Shown here: positions 35,155 through 48,862 of the stretch, piece after piece
Layout: each line of letters begins with the position of its first letter
Position numbering within the stretch: position 1 is the stretch's first letter
NCBI RefSeq assembly: GCF_000002235.5
Contig: NW_022145606.1
Coordinates: 45,493,774 to 45,557,773, forward strand
Length of the DNA stretch: 64,000 nucleotides
From: Strongylocentrotus purpuratus
Taxonomy: Eukaryota; Echinodermata; Echinoidea; Camarodonta; Strongylocentrotidae
Direction of reading: 5' to 3'
The notes under the pieces: generated by a model
The model's database searches: none
What the model saw: only the letters and a program-made list of their open reading frames with translations
What the model was told of the DNA's origin: nothing
Made by a program: the position numbers and the translations under genes

Positions 35155-36339
35155 ATTGTATTAAAAAAAAGTCGTCGTAGAGACCAGCAGACACGGAGTT
35201 TCCGAAGTGAACAATAGGCTTATTGAAACGAAAACAATTAATATTTTTTTCTTTAATTGTTTGTAATATCAGAGGTATATTTCACATTTAGCAGTGTTTA
35301 TACGATGTTTTTTTTTAATTATGGTTGGTGAAAATGAAATGAAGGTTTATTGAAATGGAATGATTGGAAATGGAATGGACAGGAAGAAAATTTAATGAAA
35401 TGGAATGAAACGAAATGGAAAAAAAAGAAAATAAATGAAAAGGAAAATAATTGAAATAAAATGAAATGAAATGACAAATAAAATGAATTAAGATCTTTTG
35501 GGAACAGTTGAGAATCAATTTTTATATGAGAAATATAATACGGATGCAATTACGGGGGGAAAAAGGTCCCTGGTTCATTACTTATTCATCTTTAGAATAA
35601 ATAAATCTTACGCTGTCGAAATTGACAATGTTAAAATCAAGTCTTGTGGTAATGTGATTTAAAAAAAAAAAAAAACATGTATTTAACCTTTTTGTACCTC
35701 GGAGTGATGCTTACGTCAATTAAAAGACATTGAAATCAGTGATTGAATTTATTCGATTTATTTTGTTTCAGTAGTGTAGTTTCATATATGCAAATGGGAA
35801 TATACATACATGTAAGTTCGAATGATTTTACAAAGAGATAACGAGGGACCACGTCGTTCCACCGGGAGTGCGCGTCAGGTCGGGTAACACGGTATTTTGT
35901 GAAAACTTGTACTTAGTTCACGAAAGGTCGGATAAATTTAAATGCAAATAATCACTTTTCTTCAAAGATGGTCCTTGAGATAAAGATACTATCTTTATAT
36001 ATGTTTATTTATGTTTATATATGTTTAGGCATAAATATTCATACATGTATGATACACGCAAATAATACTAAAACAACAACACAAACAACGTTTATTTGTG
36101 AAAACCATCCCATACAATCAGACAACGACGAACTGTCGATCGCTGGCCTTTCGGTATCTATTATCAAATCTTGTGTTTAAGTATAGGCCTATCGTATTAA
36201 AAAGCGTCTGGTGGAGGTGCTTTTTTTCGTAAATTTGCTTTAGGTTTTTTTTTTTTAAGTGTTGGGTAAACTTGCCCGGACACTTTGGCGGTAAGAGGGG
36301 TGTTTTTCATAACCGTTACATGCTAGAACCTTTTGGAAT
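35155..36339. other. Gene A 3' flank
   Basis: Probable 3' UTR begins at 35155. AATAAA occurs at about 35477 and 35600 and could serve as poly-A signals. A degenerate GAAAT repeat covers about 35328-35475. Nothing else recognised. Confidence 0.5.
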
Positions 36340-36572
36340 TAGGGCTTGATTATTCACTTGGTTGCTTGGTTTGTTTGTCCAACCTGACTGCAAAGATAAT
36401 ATGAGTGCGCTTGTAAGTGAGCAACCAAGGCACCGACGGCTTCATATTCTCAGAGGGACTTGGTAATAAGGATTAATGCCTTACAGAAGGGCACTAATGT
36501 GTCGAGTTGGTAGCGAACCCGGGACCTCCCGGTTACGAGACTACTGCTCTACCACTAAGCCATCACGCCTCC
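36340..36572 (-). mobile_element. tRNA-Thr(CGT)-derived SINE, minus strand
   Basis: On the minus strand it starts GGAGGCGTGATGGCTTAGTG, with an A-box-like segment, a CTCGTAA anticodon-loop-like segment, and GGTCCCGGGTTCG as the B box. The body continues to about 36340. The tRNA does not fold well enough to call it a working gene. A related head lies at 55183-55235. Confidence 0.65.
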
Positions 36573-36714
36573 TGCACGAAAGTTCGTGCGACCCGAACAC
36601 GTGAAGATCCGCTGGAACGAAGTAAGCCGACAACAAGTCATAACAAAATTATATAGCCTAGGCCTCAAACACCACTTTTGCAAAGACTTTGGGCAATTTC
36701 AATTCCCTCAAATA

Positions 36715-36935
36715 ATCTAATTAACAATAAAATTAATAACAACGATAATAATTACAATGACAAATGATGATAATTACAATGATTACAACAACAACAGCAG
36801 CAATAATTATGATGATAATAAAAATGATGATAATGATGAGAAATGTTAATAACAATGGAAGCAATTATAATGATATTAAATTGGATTCGAAAAATAATAA
36901 AAATTATAACTATAATGATAATAATATAATATGTT
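36715..36935. repeat. AAT/GATAAT low-complexity sequence
   Basis: Degenerate trinucleotide stretch upstream of gene B. Confidence 0.9.
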
Positions 36936-37218
36936 TATAATTTCCAAGAGTCTGATTAACAAAACTATATGGAATTTATTTCTCTCCAAAAACAATATTT
37001 TCAAAAAAAAGTGCTCTTTATTGTGATTCACTGAAGTATATCAATTATTCAAGTGCATCATACTCGCTGAAACCGCGATATTCTATTCCTCTCTAGAAAT
37101 GTAGGCCTATACAGTTTCGAAACTAGCTCCACGTTTGTCGGTCTGTTTACGTCGAACTCTGTTTTAACTTGGTGTAAAGTTTTTTGCGTAGGTTTTGGTG
37201 TATACCCATACTTTCACC

Positions 37219-37378
37219 ATGAGAGAGAACAGAGAAACGGTGTTATTGGTTGGTTTACTGGCTATCATCAGCATCACCGCGTTGGTGCTTGGGATCGTCG
37301 GCTTGAGTAAATCCAACGGGGCGAGCACGGGCGAGGCGCAGCCAGTCAACGTATACACTTCTGGATCGTCCGATGCAC
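37219..37378 (+). CDS. Gene B exon 1: signal-anchor
   Basis: Encodes MRENRE, then about 23 hydrophobic residues (VLLVGLLAIISITALVLGIV) and a Ser/Gly-rich stalk. The donor is GTATGT at 37379. The hydrophobic run has no clear signal-peptidase site after it, so a retained anchor fits better than a cleaved signal peptide. Intron 1 is 5.9 kb and full of repeats. Confidence 0.8.
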
Positions 37379-40300
37379 GTATGTATGGACACACGCAGGG
37401 GCGGCGATTTGTTTTCACGACCTGGGGGGGGGGGGGACGAAATGCGAGGGACGAGAGAGCAGTGGCGTAATGAGAAAAAACGTCTTGGGGGGGGGAGAAA
37501 AAAATCCGCATCACCACCACTCTTACATATTACATGCAGGCCCCATGGAACGTTTTTCAAAGTGGGGGGGGGGGGTAAAGTATTTACGATAAAGTAGAGC
37601 GAAGCAAGTGGAGCATAAATTGGCGTGGGGTCCAGGGGGCAGAGCCCCCTGGAAGTTTGGGGGTTTTAGACATTTAATTACGGTCAGATGAGCATAATAA
37701 AATATGTTGATACCTTATTTGACACTGGCATACAGGTAACTAATTAGAGTTGGGCCCAGGGCGGAGCCCCCAGAAGCTCGGGGGTTTTAGGCATTAAATT
37801 ACGATCAGATGAGCATCCAGAAGCTGGCCCGCCTTAGGGCCCTTGGTGGGGTCCAGAGGGCCGAGCCCCCGAAAGCTCAGGGGTTTTAGGCATTTAATAA
37901 CGGTCAGATGAGCAACCAGGGGGCAGAGCCCCCGGAAGCTTATGGAAAAATCATGCCATGTTACCAACATTTGTAAATCACTGGTATCGAATTAGAAATA
38001 AACCACGTTTGAATTTTAATTGGGGGGGGGGCATCTGTCACCCCCCCCCCCTCCCCCCATCAGTAAGCCAGTGTAAGGGAGCATATGGTGAACGAAAGGG
38101 GTGAAGGTGACGAAAGTGACTATACCCACTCACAGATTTTTGAAGTTTTCTTGTATTAAAAACTACATTACTTAGCAAAACTATGGTTTAAAACCAAACA
38201 ATTTACTTTTTTCACACTTCACTTTTTTGCAATATTGACTCGTACATTTTGAAGGATATTATGTGAGGGAGCGTAGCTACCGAGCGAGGAAAAATTTGCA
38301 TTTTTATTTGTCTAAACGTGCACTCTTTGGCCCCCCCCCCCAGAACCTTAAAGTGTGTTGCAGTCTTTAGTCAGTATTTGCTATACATTTCTTTTGCATT
38401 TTTCAAATTTCGAGGGGGGGGGGGGGATTATCCCCCCCCTAAAAAAATTAAGGGGGGGGACGTTTCCCCCCCCCCGTCCCCCCGGGATCGTACTATATTT
38501 ATTGCCCATAAAGTTAGATATTCTCTATTTCTTTTTCGTGAAATGATGGTGACAATATGGTTTATTCTTGATGGATACAATTTACATCCTCTCAGAACTT
38601 TCTGTGTGTTTTAGCAAAATCTTAAGAAACTACTGGTTCTGGAAATATCGATCCCCTTTGAAAAAAATATACATTGAACTCACGATCGGATATAAAGAAT
38701 AAAGGTACGCTGTGGGGGGGGGGGGGGTATTACTCAGACCCGTTCCCATTTGTAGGGGTCATTTAGGGGGATTTTTTTTCTCGAAATAAAGCAAATTTAG
38801 TTTTACAAATTTTAGATTTTGAAATTAGCAAAAAACTGGATTCATGTTTTGGGATATTTTTGTTAGAAATGGGACCATGTTTAGAATTTTTTGTGACAAA
38901 ATGAACCATTAGAGCGGCATCCCCCCGTATATCTTAATATGTGAGAACCCCCTCCCCCCTCCCCCCCCCCCCCCTGGGTGCGACATTTTTAAACCTAACC
39001 TTGCCATCCTGCGTTGCATATTAATATTTGAATATATGAATATTTGCATTGGTATACGATGCGGTGGAGATCAAAATGAAATCGGCCAGATTCTGTACTT
39101 TACCAGTATGTCGCATTGATTATGTACAAATTATGACCTGCGTAGTCATTCGTTTTAATACGGTAAGCCTCCCGATTTTCTCGCAATGTCATTCGTTTTA
39201 ATTAAACATAGCTTTGCATTTGCATAATTTTTGTATGAAAATCTAATTATTCTATTTAATTTAATTATCACCTCTGATTCTGTGTGCGTGCGTATCATGA
39301 ATATTTATGACTAGCGCATGACGTACGATTATTATCGAGCAAATCAAATGCAGCGATAGGATGGCAAGGTTAGGTTAAAAAAAGACGCCCCGGGGTACAC
39401 TCCTCTAATTTTCGATATTGAATCACAAGGATACTGTGTACAATTGGCCTACTCTGATATCCAGGTTGGCCCCTTGAATTGTATTTCTTTGGAAAATACG
39501 CAACGACTGAATACCATCCTAAATGTACATGTATTTGGTATACCAACAAAAGTTCAAGTTTTTTCGGGACAACTTTTCTAAATCACTACACAACACACTT
39601 TTCAACTATTTCTACACAACACAACTATACAAATATTTCTATACCATATAATTTTACAATTTTTTCTACACTAAATTTCTGTTCCTATCAATCAATTACA
39701 TTAATTTATTGCCAGAATATTTGATTTCTGTTATAACACGTTTTTTAATATACTTCAACATTTTTCCCTACATTATCGTGACCTCACAATTTTATCCAGG
39801 GGGGTGTTTCACAAAGATCCTAAGTTGAACTTATCTCTAAGTTAGACTTAGCAATTATGGAAAGCCGTTTGCATCTCTGAAATTATTTTGTAAAAGTTAT
39901 TTTAAAAGGCATAAAATGATGATTCAAATCATTCATATTTTATTTTATCAAGGAGATTTCATGTTCTTGACGTGGAATTTATAAAAAGTCTAAAATACTT
40001 CAATTTTCGCTTTTGATTATATTTTATTTTAAGGCTACAAATGGCTCTCCATAATATTTAAGTATACTTATAGTTAAGTTCGACTAAGGATCTTTGTGAA
40101 GCACCCCCCAGGGCATATTATTTTTTAATTATAATTCAATCTTAGTGTACCGTTGCCCCCGGTTAAAAATAAGCTGCTATATTAGTAGTATCAAAATGAA
40201 CGCAACCTAAATTAACAAACATATTATTATTTGGTACAGCTTTCTATAAAGCCTTATTCCACAACAATATGTATCAACAAATCACAAATAATATCACAGG

Positions 40301-43300
40301 GGAAGATGGACCCGTAGAAGAGCCCTTATTATAAATCATGGAGTATTGCAAGTTAAAGATGAAGTTGAGTTCTGGTCATGCGATTGCATTGTGAAAGAAA
40401 CGGTGTGGAATCGATCAGAAAAGGTTGATCATCTAGCATATAAGAATTTGTGTGTATTGCAAGGTTCTGGAATCATCAAGATCATAAGAAATTTGGCCAA
40501 GTCTTGGTAAAGTTACAAACACTGTACACAGAAAGATGTATATGGGACTACACGAACACGTGGCGTAAAAAACCGGCCCCCCGATTTTTACGATTTTACA
40601 TGCATATTTAGAATATGAAGGCATTTGAAGAGCCATGCTTTTCAGGGAACATGTCTTATCTGATGTTCTTCCACACTTGCATAATAAGAATGAGTAACGC
40701 TCACAAATTATTGTTCACCTCTTCCCAGAACTCAACCTTCTCTTTAAGGGTCAGTTTGACTGTGTGCAATAACCACTTTATAGCCGATTGGTCTATTCCC
40801 CTATGGTCTACACACAGCCTGTCTACTAACCACATGGTCTCATAATCATTTCGTCTACTTATCATGGTCTAATTGGCCATTTAGGCTGATAGTAATTTGG
40901 TATAATTTCCATTGGGGTAATCTCCACTAAGTATACTACCCATTTTGCCTCTTACTTTTTTGGTTTAATTTCCAGTTGGTCTAATTCCCAGTTTGTCGAA
41001 CGCCTATTTCGTCTACCATCCATAAGGTCTAATGAACATTTGATGATTATTATTATTTATGACTAAATGATTATTAGACCATATGGGTAGTAGACTTATT
41101 AGAACTATACCAAATGGAAATTATACCAAATAAATATGAGCCTAAATGGTCATTAGACCGAATGATTGGACCATGTGAATAGTAGACTGGCTGGGTGTAT
41201 AGACCATATGGGAATATACAAAGTGGGTAATAGACGAACTGGTTGTAGCCCAAATGGCAATTCTCCCATTAGCTGCTTTCACACCAGATAATAGGAGTCA
41301 CAAATGATAAATATTTGTCGACCTACCTTTTCGACCTTTCTCCACAATATCCATCCAATTTACATGAATAGATTTTTGGGGCTTTTCTTGTCACACACCG
41401 AACCATGTCTAGGTCAGTCTGGGTTTATTCGTCTGGCGTTGTAAAGCAGTATAGTGTAGTGCATTTATTTGCTGTTTATGTATTCGTGAAATAATCTATT
41501 CAGAGCTATTTTGTATCTTTCCTTGATTTTCCCCCTTTATAATAAGCACGATAAATGAAAAATTTTATGTCATTTTTGTTAGTCTGGGAATCACCTTGAT
41601 AGGCCTGTTGGTCTTTGTGTTTCTTTCAAATCTTTTTTTTTATACATGTGTATTTGGGCATATATGTATATATATTGTACATAACATATAGGCCTATATG
41701 AACGCACAGACACACACGATTTTTTCAAAGTAATTTTGTTTTATTCCTCCAAATACAAACATACAATTTAATTTAACAAATAAACGTTTTAAATATTTAT
41801 TGCTTATACATATTAAAGATAATTAAACAAAAACTCATAACTGAGCAATAATTGAAAGTAGTACATAACCATAAAGTTATAAGTCAATAATATAGTATTA
41901 ATGACTACTTTGAGAAAAACAACTATTTCTCGAATATTAAAGCAGTCATTAATACTTTTATATGCCGAAAAAAAAGAGTCAACTTATGACACCACCTTGG
42001 CCTTTATCTAGTTTATCTGCATGGTTGTTTTTTATGAGTGTATCTTTGAGAGTAGACTAAGAAATACAAAATAAAAAATAAAAAACTTTTGTCGAAGATG
42101 GGATTCGATCTCTTGCGTACAAACATTAATGTAACTAAAATCACCGCCTTAGAGCGCTCGGCCATCGCGCACTGATACCATACTTTGCAGTTTTCTCTAA
42201 TATAAACATTAAAATGGATTAAAAACGGCTTCGCGTGCTGGATGCTTCGCGGCAGCTCCATTAAACGGGCCCTTCTTTTACTTATGCAATGCATATTGGC
42301 ACGAACTTAGATCAACATCTATCGGCAGCTGTTGTTTTTGGAAGTTTATTTTAATCTTCATGTCAACAATGCAAGATAAAATTGTCGGTAAGATCGATCG
42401 AGATTCAATTGTATTGAAATTACCGACCAATTCTTCGCACACGTACGGTATCCTCGATCGCTCAGACCATTTTTTAACATGTAAACCTATGGGTATTTCA
42501 CCAAGACTGAACTATTTTCCCGGTAACCATGGTTACTGGGATTTTAGAACTATTTTTTAGAACTATTACATGGGTTTGGAATTTTACCGGGAATTTTACA
42601 GGAATAGTTAAAGTTTATGAATGCAATTTCGACCAATCAGATGGCTGGATTTCTTAAGTGAGGTATATAATACATATTATTCACTTATAGTAACAAATTA
42701 TTTTTTTTTTAACTGGAGGTTATTTTACTGGTAATCCCAGATCCCCCTCCCTCACACAAACAAACACACACACACACGCACACACACACACACACTCCTC
42801 AGTGGATGTCTGCTAACATTCTCAACTCAAGACAAATATACTAAGTATGTAAGTTATTAACCAGGCTGCAAAATAGAGTTACACTTTAACAAGCTCACGG
42901 TGGAGAGGAAAACCAATCTTAATTGATACTAAGCTGCTCCCACATGTAATTCCAGCTTTCCTATTCTAATGGCTATTTTTCTTTTCCTCATCCCTATAAT
43001 CAAAATAGTTTTCTTCATCTTTTCTAAAGTTGGTACTTGTCCCGCCGATCTTGACATAAATATAACATACTTCACCATGAAAATTAAAGTATTACATATT
43101 TTTTACTCTATTTGAACTACCTGCCAACCCAGTCACACACGCACGCACACACACACATACATATGCTGATTTTTAACCAAAAGGAGAAATAAACTTGAAT
43201 TGAATTGATTTGTCTTAAATTGTCCTTATTGTCTTTCTTTGAACCAGGTACTAGTAACGAAAAGATCTGGATGATTGCAATTGGCCACTACGGTAGCAAC

Positions 43301-46300
43301 ATTGAATACTTGTAAGTTAACTTTATAATAAATAGGCCATTATCGTCCAACTCGCAAAGTTACTCAGGGGGTTCATAAAGTTTTCAGTGATTCAGCTTTT
43401 TTCCTACTAAATATGGTTTAAAGTTATATAACCTTGTAATCAGTTATTGTTAAAGGTAAAGACCAGTTATAGCCAGGGTAATTATGCTGCATTATTGTAG
43501 AGCGCTTAGAGACTTCTGACAAAGTAAGTGTTAGGCGCTATATAAGCACTGTAATTATTATTATTATTATTATGGTCATGCGATTGCATTGTAAAAGAAA
43601 CGTTGTGGAATCGATCAGAAAAGGTTGATCATCTAGCATATAAGTATTGTGTGTGTACTGCAAGGTTCTGGAATCATCAAAATGACAAGAAATTTGGCCC
43701 AGTCTTCGTAAAGTTACAAGCACTGTACACAGAAAGATGTATATGGGACTATACGCACACGTGCGCGACACGTGCGTTTATCTCTCACAGACCATGGATA
43801 AACTAATTTACCAAATATATCAATTAGTAGGCGGTTTCCCGGCAAATTTTTTATCATCATGTATTAGTCCAAACATATTCTTTCACATGATTGGTAATAA
43901 GAGCTTCCATTTCATTTTTTTGAAATTGGGGCGTTTCCAATACTGGTCTTTACCTTTACCTTGTAATTATGTTTTTAAAGTTACATAACCTTGCCATTTC
44001 CTAAATCAGTTTTGTACATTACCATGTTTGTTGTTGTTGTAAATGAACTTCTTGATCTCGGTTGGCGGACTCTAGATCTGGGACTGCTTGTTTTGGGGGC
44101 TCTGCGCGCGTGAGACTGTATCGTATCCATGATCGTATCCTACCATATTTCATGTTTTGAATTGCGCGGATCCTTGAAACACGTTGGTCTCTTTGCAAAT
44201 CCGCCGGGATTGAGAGGTCCATCCTTCACAGGGGCCCCACTCACAAGCATTGCTTTTGGAGGTCTCATTTTTGATTATGTTTGTTATTCATGATTGCTAT
44301 GTCATGGTTTTTTAATAAACTGAACTGAACTGAACTACGCCCAAAATGTGTTTACATTTTAAGCAGTTGCTATCTTAGAAATCCCCAAGCAACATAATGA
44401 AAAAAAGGGTTTCAATAGGCTATTATATGAAGACATCAGTCAGCTAGATAAAACAAAAACATGAACAAAAGACAGTGGTATGCCCTCACCCACTTAGTAC
44501 CTTATTGCATGATCATCTCATAATCGATGTTTTATCATAACTTAATCACAAATAAATGAATGACACATATTGTAAAGCTTAGATCCTCCTCTTTTATACG
44601 ATGTATATATGATGCTTATTTTATGCATGAGTGATTAAAAACAATTTGAAGAAAGGGTATCAAAAAATCATTTGGCGAACGGTATCAGAATTTCAAAGAG
44701 AAAATCACATTTCAGAAAGTTCATTTTCTGCCCTTTAATATGACACCTCAATCAGGAAAAATGAGCAAGGAATAACAAAGTTATGTTTGTTTAAAGTAAT
44801 GCTTGCATTTCCATAATGTTATTAAACCAATTAGTTTTCACTGGCTGCCTGCCGTAGTATAAACAAACAAACAAACTCCGTTTCGTGCATGACGATTAGC
44901 CCCGAGATCAGCCGTGCATGAAGTCTATCGTCTTTAAGTTCTTTGTTGTTAGGGCAGCTAGCAGAGAGCTAGTGGAACGGATTCTCGGGGTGATTATGAT
45001 TTGCATGTAGAATGTTATTGATACCGGTGAGGCTACCCTGGATAAATACGACATAATCTATTATAAGGATTATTATTACAATTTATTTGACGTTCTTGTA
45101 TAGCTTCCGGTGTACGCCCCTTTGTGTACTCAGACGCATCCCACGCAACGGCCCACTTCTTCCCCAAGTTCAATATAATTATTATCTTCGTCGGGCTTGT
45201 ACGTGTGTCATATCGATCTACGTGCCAGGGCCTCATTTCGGAAAACTTGTCATCAGTGACAAATGACAATTTTTCTTATAAGCTAGTGAAATCCTTGCTT
45301 CTGATTTGTTATCAGCAGATTTGTCACTGATTTTTGTCATTTGTCATTGAAAAAAGTCTTTGTCAAACGGATCCCTGGCTCTTTGGGGTTGTTCAAATGC
45401 ACATTTTTGGAAGTTCGGCGGGTAGCCAGAGTATTTATGAATAGTATACAAAATTATTTGAAACATGCCATTAAATTTCATAAGAAGGCCAGTGCCTGAG
45501 GAGTGGCAGCTTTGCATGAATAAGTATATTGCAGTGAAGGTATGAAGTGAACATTATTTCCCTGTTGGATTCGTCTTTGTACCTTACTATAAGGCCTACA
45601 CAAAAAACTGTTGTATTGCCCTTTAAGTGCCGGAACCTGGGTCGGTCGGTCGGAGTTCCTTGTTTCTCCCCCCCCCCCCCTCAAAACAGCGAACGTAGCC
45701 CCCAAAACAATTAAAAACGGGAACGTCGCCCAAATCTTGTTGGTTGTTATAGCTGGTGCAGTGGATGGTATATATATATACGTACACGGGTCTACTTGTT
45801 TACGCTAGCAGGATTTCGAAGCTAGGGCAGAAGCCAGAAGACGAGTGAGAATTTTTGAATAATTTGATGATTGTTTGGATTTATATCCCATTTAAACAAA
45901 CAAAATACATATTTGTGTATTCATTAAACATGTTTTATCTAATAAAAGGAGAAAATATTAAAAAGCCCACCATTGATTTGGGGGTCGTTCGCAAAGGGGA
46001 ATACAACATCTTCTTTTTACCCCTTTTTAGGCTTGCGTCTCTTATAATTATGTCGTTTGTCTACCAATATCTTCGCGTTCTCATTGACCTTTCTTGACCT
46101 TGACCTTTGATCTTTGACGCAGGGATGAAGAGACTTACACCATCCGGGGATTTAATCCAGATATAGTGGATGCGGGTAAGAATAAGAAACACTCGGTTTT
46201 TATCGAAAATAATATCGCTAGTGATATTCGTTTGTCTCGCAATGTATGGTCAACAAGGGTTTAAAAGATCACGACTTTTCGTGCGCCGCTGCAACACTTC

Positions 46301-48830
46301 GTCAGGTGATAAAATATATTGTAAGCAAGCGTCTTTTATACTCGACGGGTATTGCGAGACAAACGAATATCACTAGCGATATTATTTTCGATACTATATC
46401 CGCAATGAGTAATATATTTAGAACTACTTGGTTTTTAGTTGGGCATTAGCAGCTAGGAGCGTCGCTAAATAGGGGGAGGGGCTTATTTGTTTAATTGGCG
46501 GGCCGGAGTTCCCACCTCAACCATCAATTTTTCTATCGGCAAATTCTAAGTTTTGAATTGTCTGCAAGTGTTGTCTTTTTTTGTCTTCTTTCCTTTTGCT
46601 TGCTTGCTTCCTTGATGGCCTGAAAATTTTAATCTGAACCCATAAAAAAAAACTATTGTGAAATTCTTTCACCCCCCCCCCCTCTCCAAGTCCCCCCTTG
46701 AAAATTTCTAGTGATGCTCCTGGTAATGAAGGATGTACCAAAAACACATATTCACAATGAAGTTACCGGTAAACAAAAATATAGACTTAGAATTTTAAGA
46801 TTTTGAATAAGTCAAATAATTGATGTAATCAAATATTTGTAACAGAATACTAAAGCGGTTTTGCTTCATTGCTATGTATATTTTTATATTAATGAGCGAA
46901 CATCTGCAATCCTATGGTTATAAACAAAATAGGTACAAACTCCATGATTAAACTCTCCGTTCTAAGCAGTGTATCAATCTACAACACATAAACTTTCTGA
47001 ACAGGTCCACAAAATATTGATTTTTATCCTTTTCTCGGTAAACGGTTCCTACTATTTATAAAGACAAGTAGATCAACGTTTTTAAACTGAATCAGTTTAT
47101 TTACTTCCCTTTCAATATCACAAGTTTGCTCCATTGCAAACAAGAACTGCAAATTGGTATACGACGTCTATGGCAACTGTTGGGACAGCAACGCAGGCCA
47201 GCGGCCCAGGGGCGGCCAGGGGCTAATGGGAGGCTGGTATGACGGGTGCTCGGGTGAGTAGATAATAAAGTTCTAATTGCAAAGGGCATTTTCTCTAAAA
47301 TTACTTCTCTCCACCCAGGTTGTGAATGGGTTCCTGCTAGGATGTGAATGCTACTGTTATTAGATTGGTAGTGCACCGAGTAAAGAAGAGTAAAGGCTAA
47401 AAAAGTGCAGGATTGTAGATACTGTGTGCATGAACAATTAAAGGGAATTGGTAACATTGTTCGGATGAGATATAGTGATGCTAAGGTAGTGACTTCAATG
47501 CTAGATGTACAATAAAAGATAATCTGACAAATTGAGTGAAAACGGATCATTATTCATGGTACAAATTGAGAAAAACTGATCTGATCGATTCCTTAATTCT
47601 CCCAACTATATTAGTACAATTTAATTACATTTAATGTGAATGTAAATCGTCACAAAGCAATAAAATGGCTCTACATTCCATTCCAGACATTTCAGTGTTG
47701 ACAGATTTTTTATAGCCTGTTTTATGTCTTTTTTTTTATGGAAAAACGGTTTGGAAAATTCAAAAATGGTTGGGAGAATTTACTGTTAATCACTTTTAGA
47801 GGGTGTCGTACATCGACGCCTTCAAAGAAAATCATAGATATCTTCGTGGTTTGAGAATTTTGTCAGGATTTTTTGCTTGTCAGAGGGTCAGTACAGTAGA
47901 AGAAATAGAGTAAGTAACATTTTATACAAAAATTAAGCAATTTTTTCATCAACCTTCAACAATATTACCGAGTCACTTTAAATACTTCCAGGGGCGGATC
48001 TAGGGGGGGGGGGGGTTAGGAAGTTTAACCCCCCCCCCCCCTGGGGCCGGCCCCCAAAAAAAGTAAATCATTTTTTTTTTATTTTTTTTTTTGCGTGGCA
48101 AAATGATTTTTTTTTGTAGTGCTTTTTACCCCCCCCCCCCCCCGAAATTTTGGTCGGCACTTTTTTCAAATTTCGGGGTGCAAAATGATTTGTGTTGTTT
48201 TTGTTTTAGTATTCACTATATGAGAATATGCAGTCCTGATATATAATTTCCAAAGGGGAATAGTAAATAGGTCGGTCGATTGTAGTCGAGAAACATTGTT
48301 TTAAAGCGTGAGAGGGAGCGATACAAAAATAAAGAGTTTATTATTTACAATATTATTTCATCACTTTAGTCTCGATTTGAACCGCTACAACGATCATTGA
48401 ATATTGTGAAAAAAATCGCAAATGCTTCCAATTATGTTCATTGAACCTAATTCATGACCATTATACTAAAACTTTGTTTTACCTTTCAGGTTGGATCCAA
48501 ACATTTGACCGTCTGCTAACATACTCCTTCACCAAACCTTTCATGGAACCTAACAAAGTTACAATGTATGCAAAGAGCGGCAGCACACTCTCATACGATG
48601 ATGTGACAAACCTGAATGTCGGGTTCGTTGATGGCTGGGCCTACGATGAGTTCTGTCTAGCCCGATACACGGACATTGCGGTATAGTTGGATTTTATTTT
48701 TATTTTATTTTGATAAATTTGTTTTAATTTGATTAGATTTTGTTTTGTTGTGATTTGATTTGGACAGGTTTGATTTGATTCGATTTAATTCGATTTCGAT
48801 TCGATTCGATCTCTCAATCTCTATCTCTCT

Positions 48831-48862
<32 letters not shown>

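Noticed and set aside
42093..42185. Working tRNA-Leu gene
   Set aside because: The A and B boxes are recognisable but the anticodon stem does not pair and the acceptor stem is poor.
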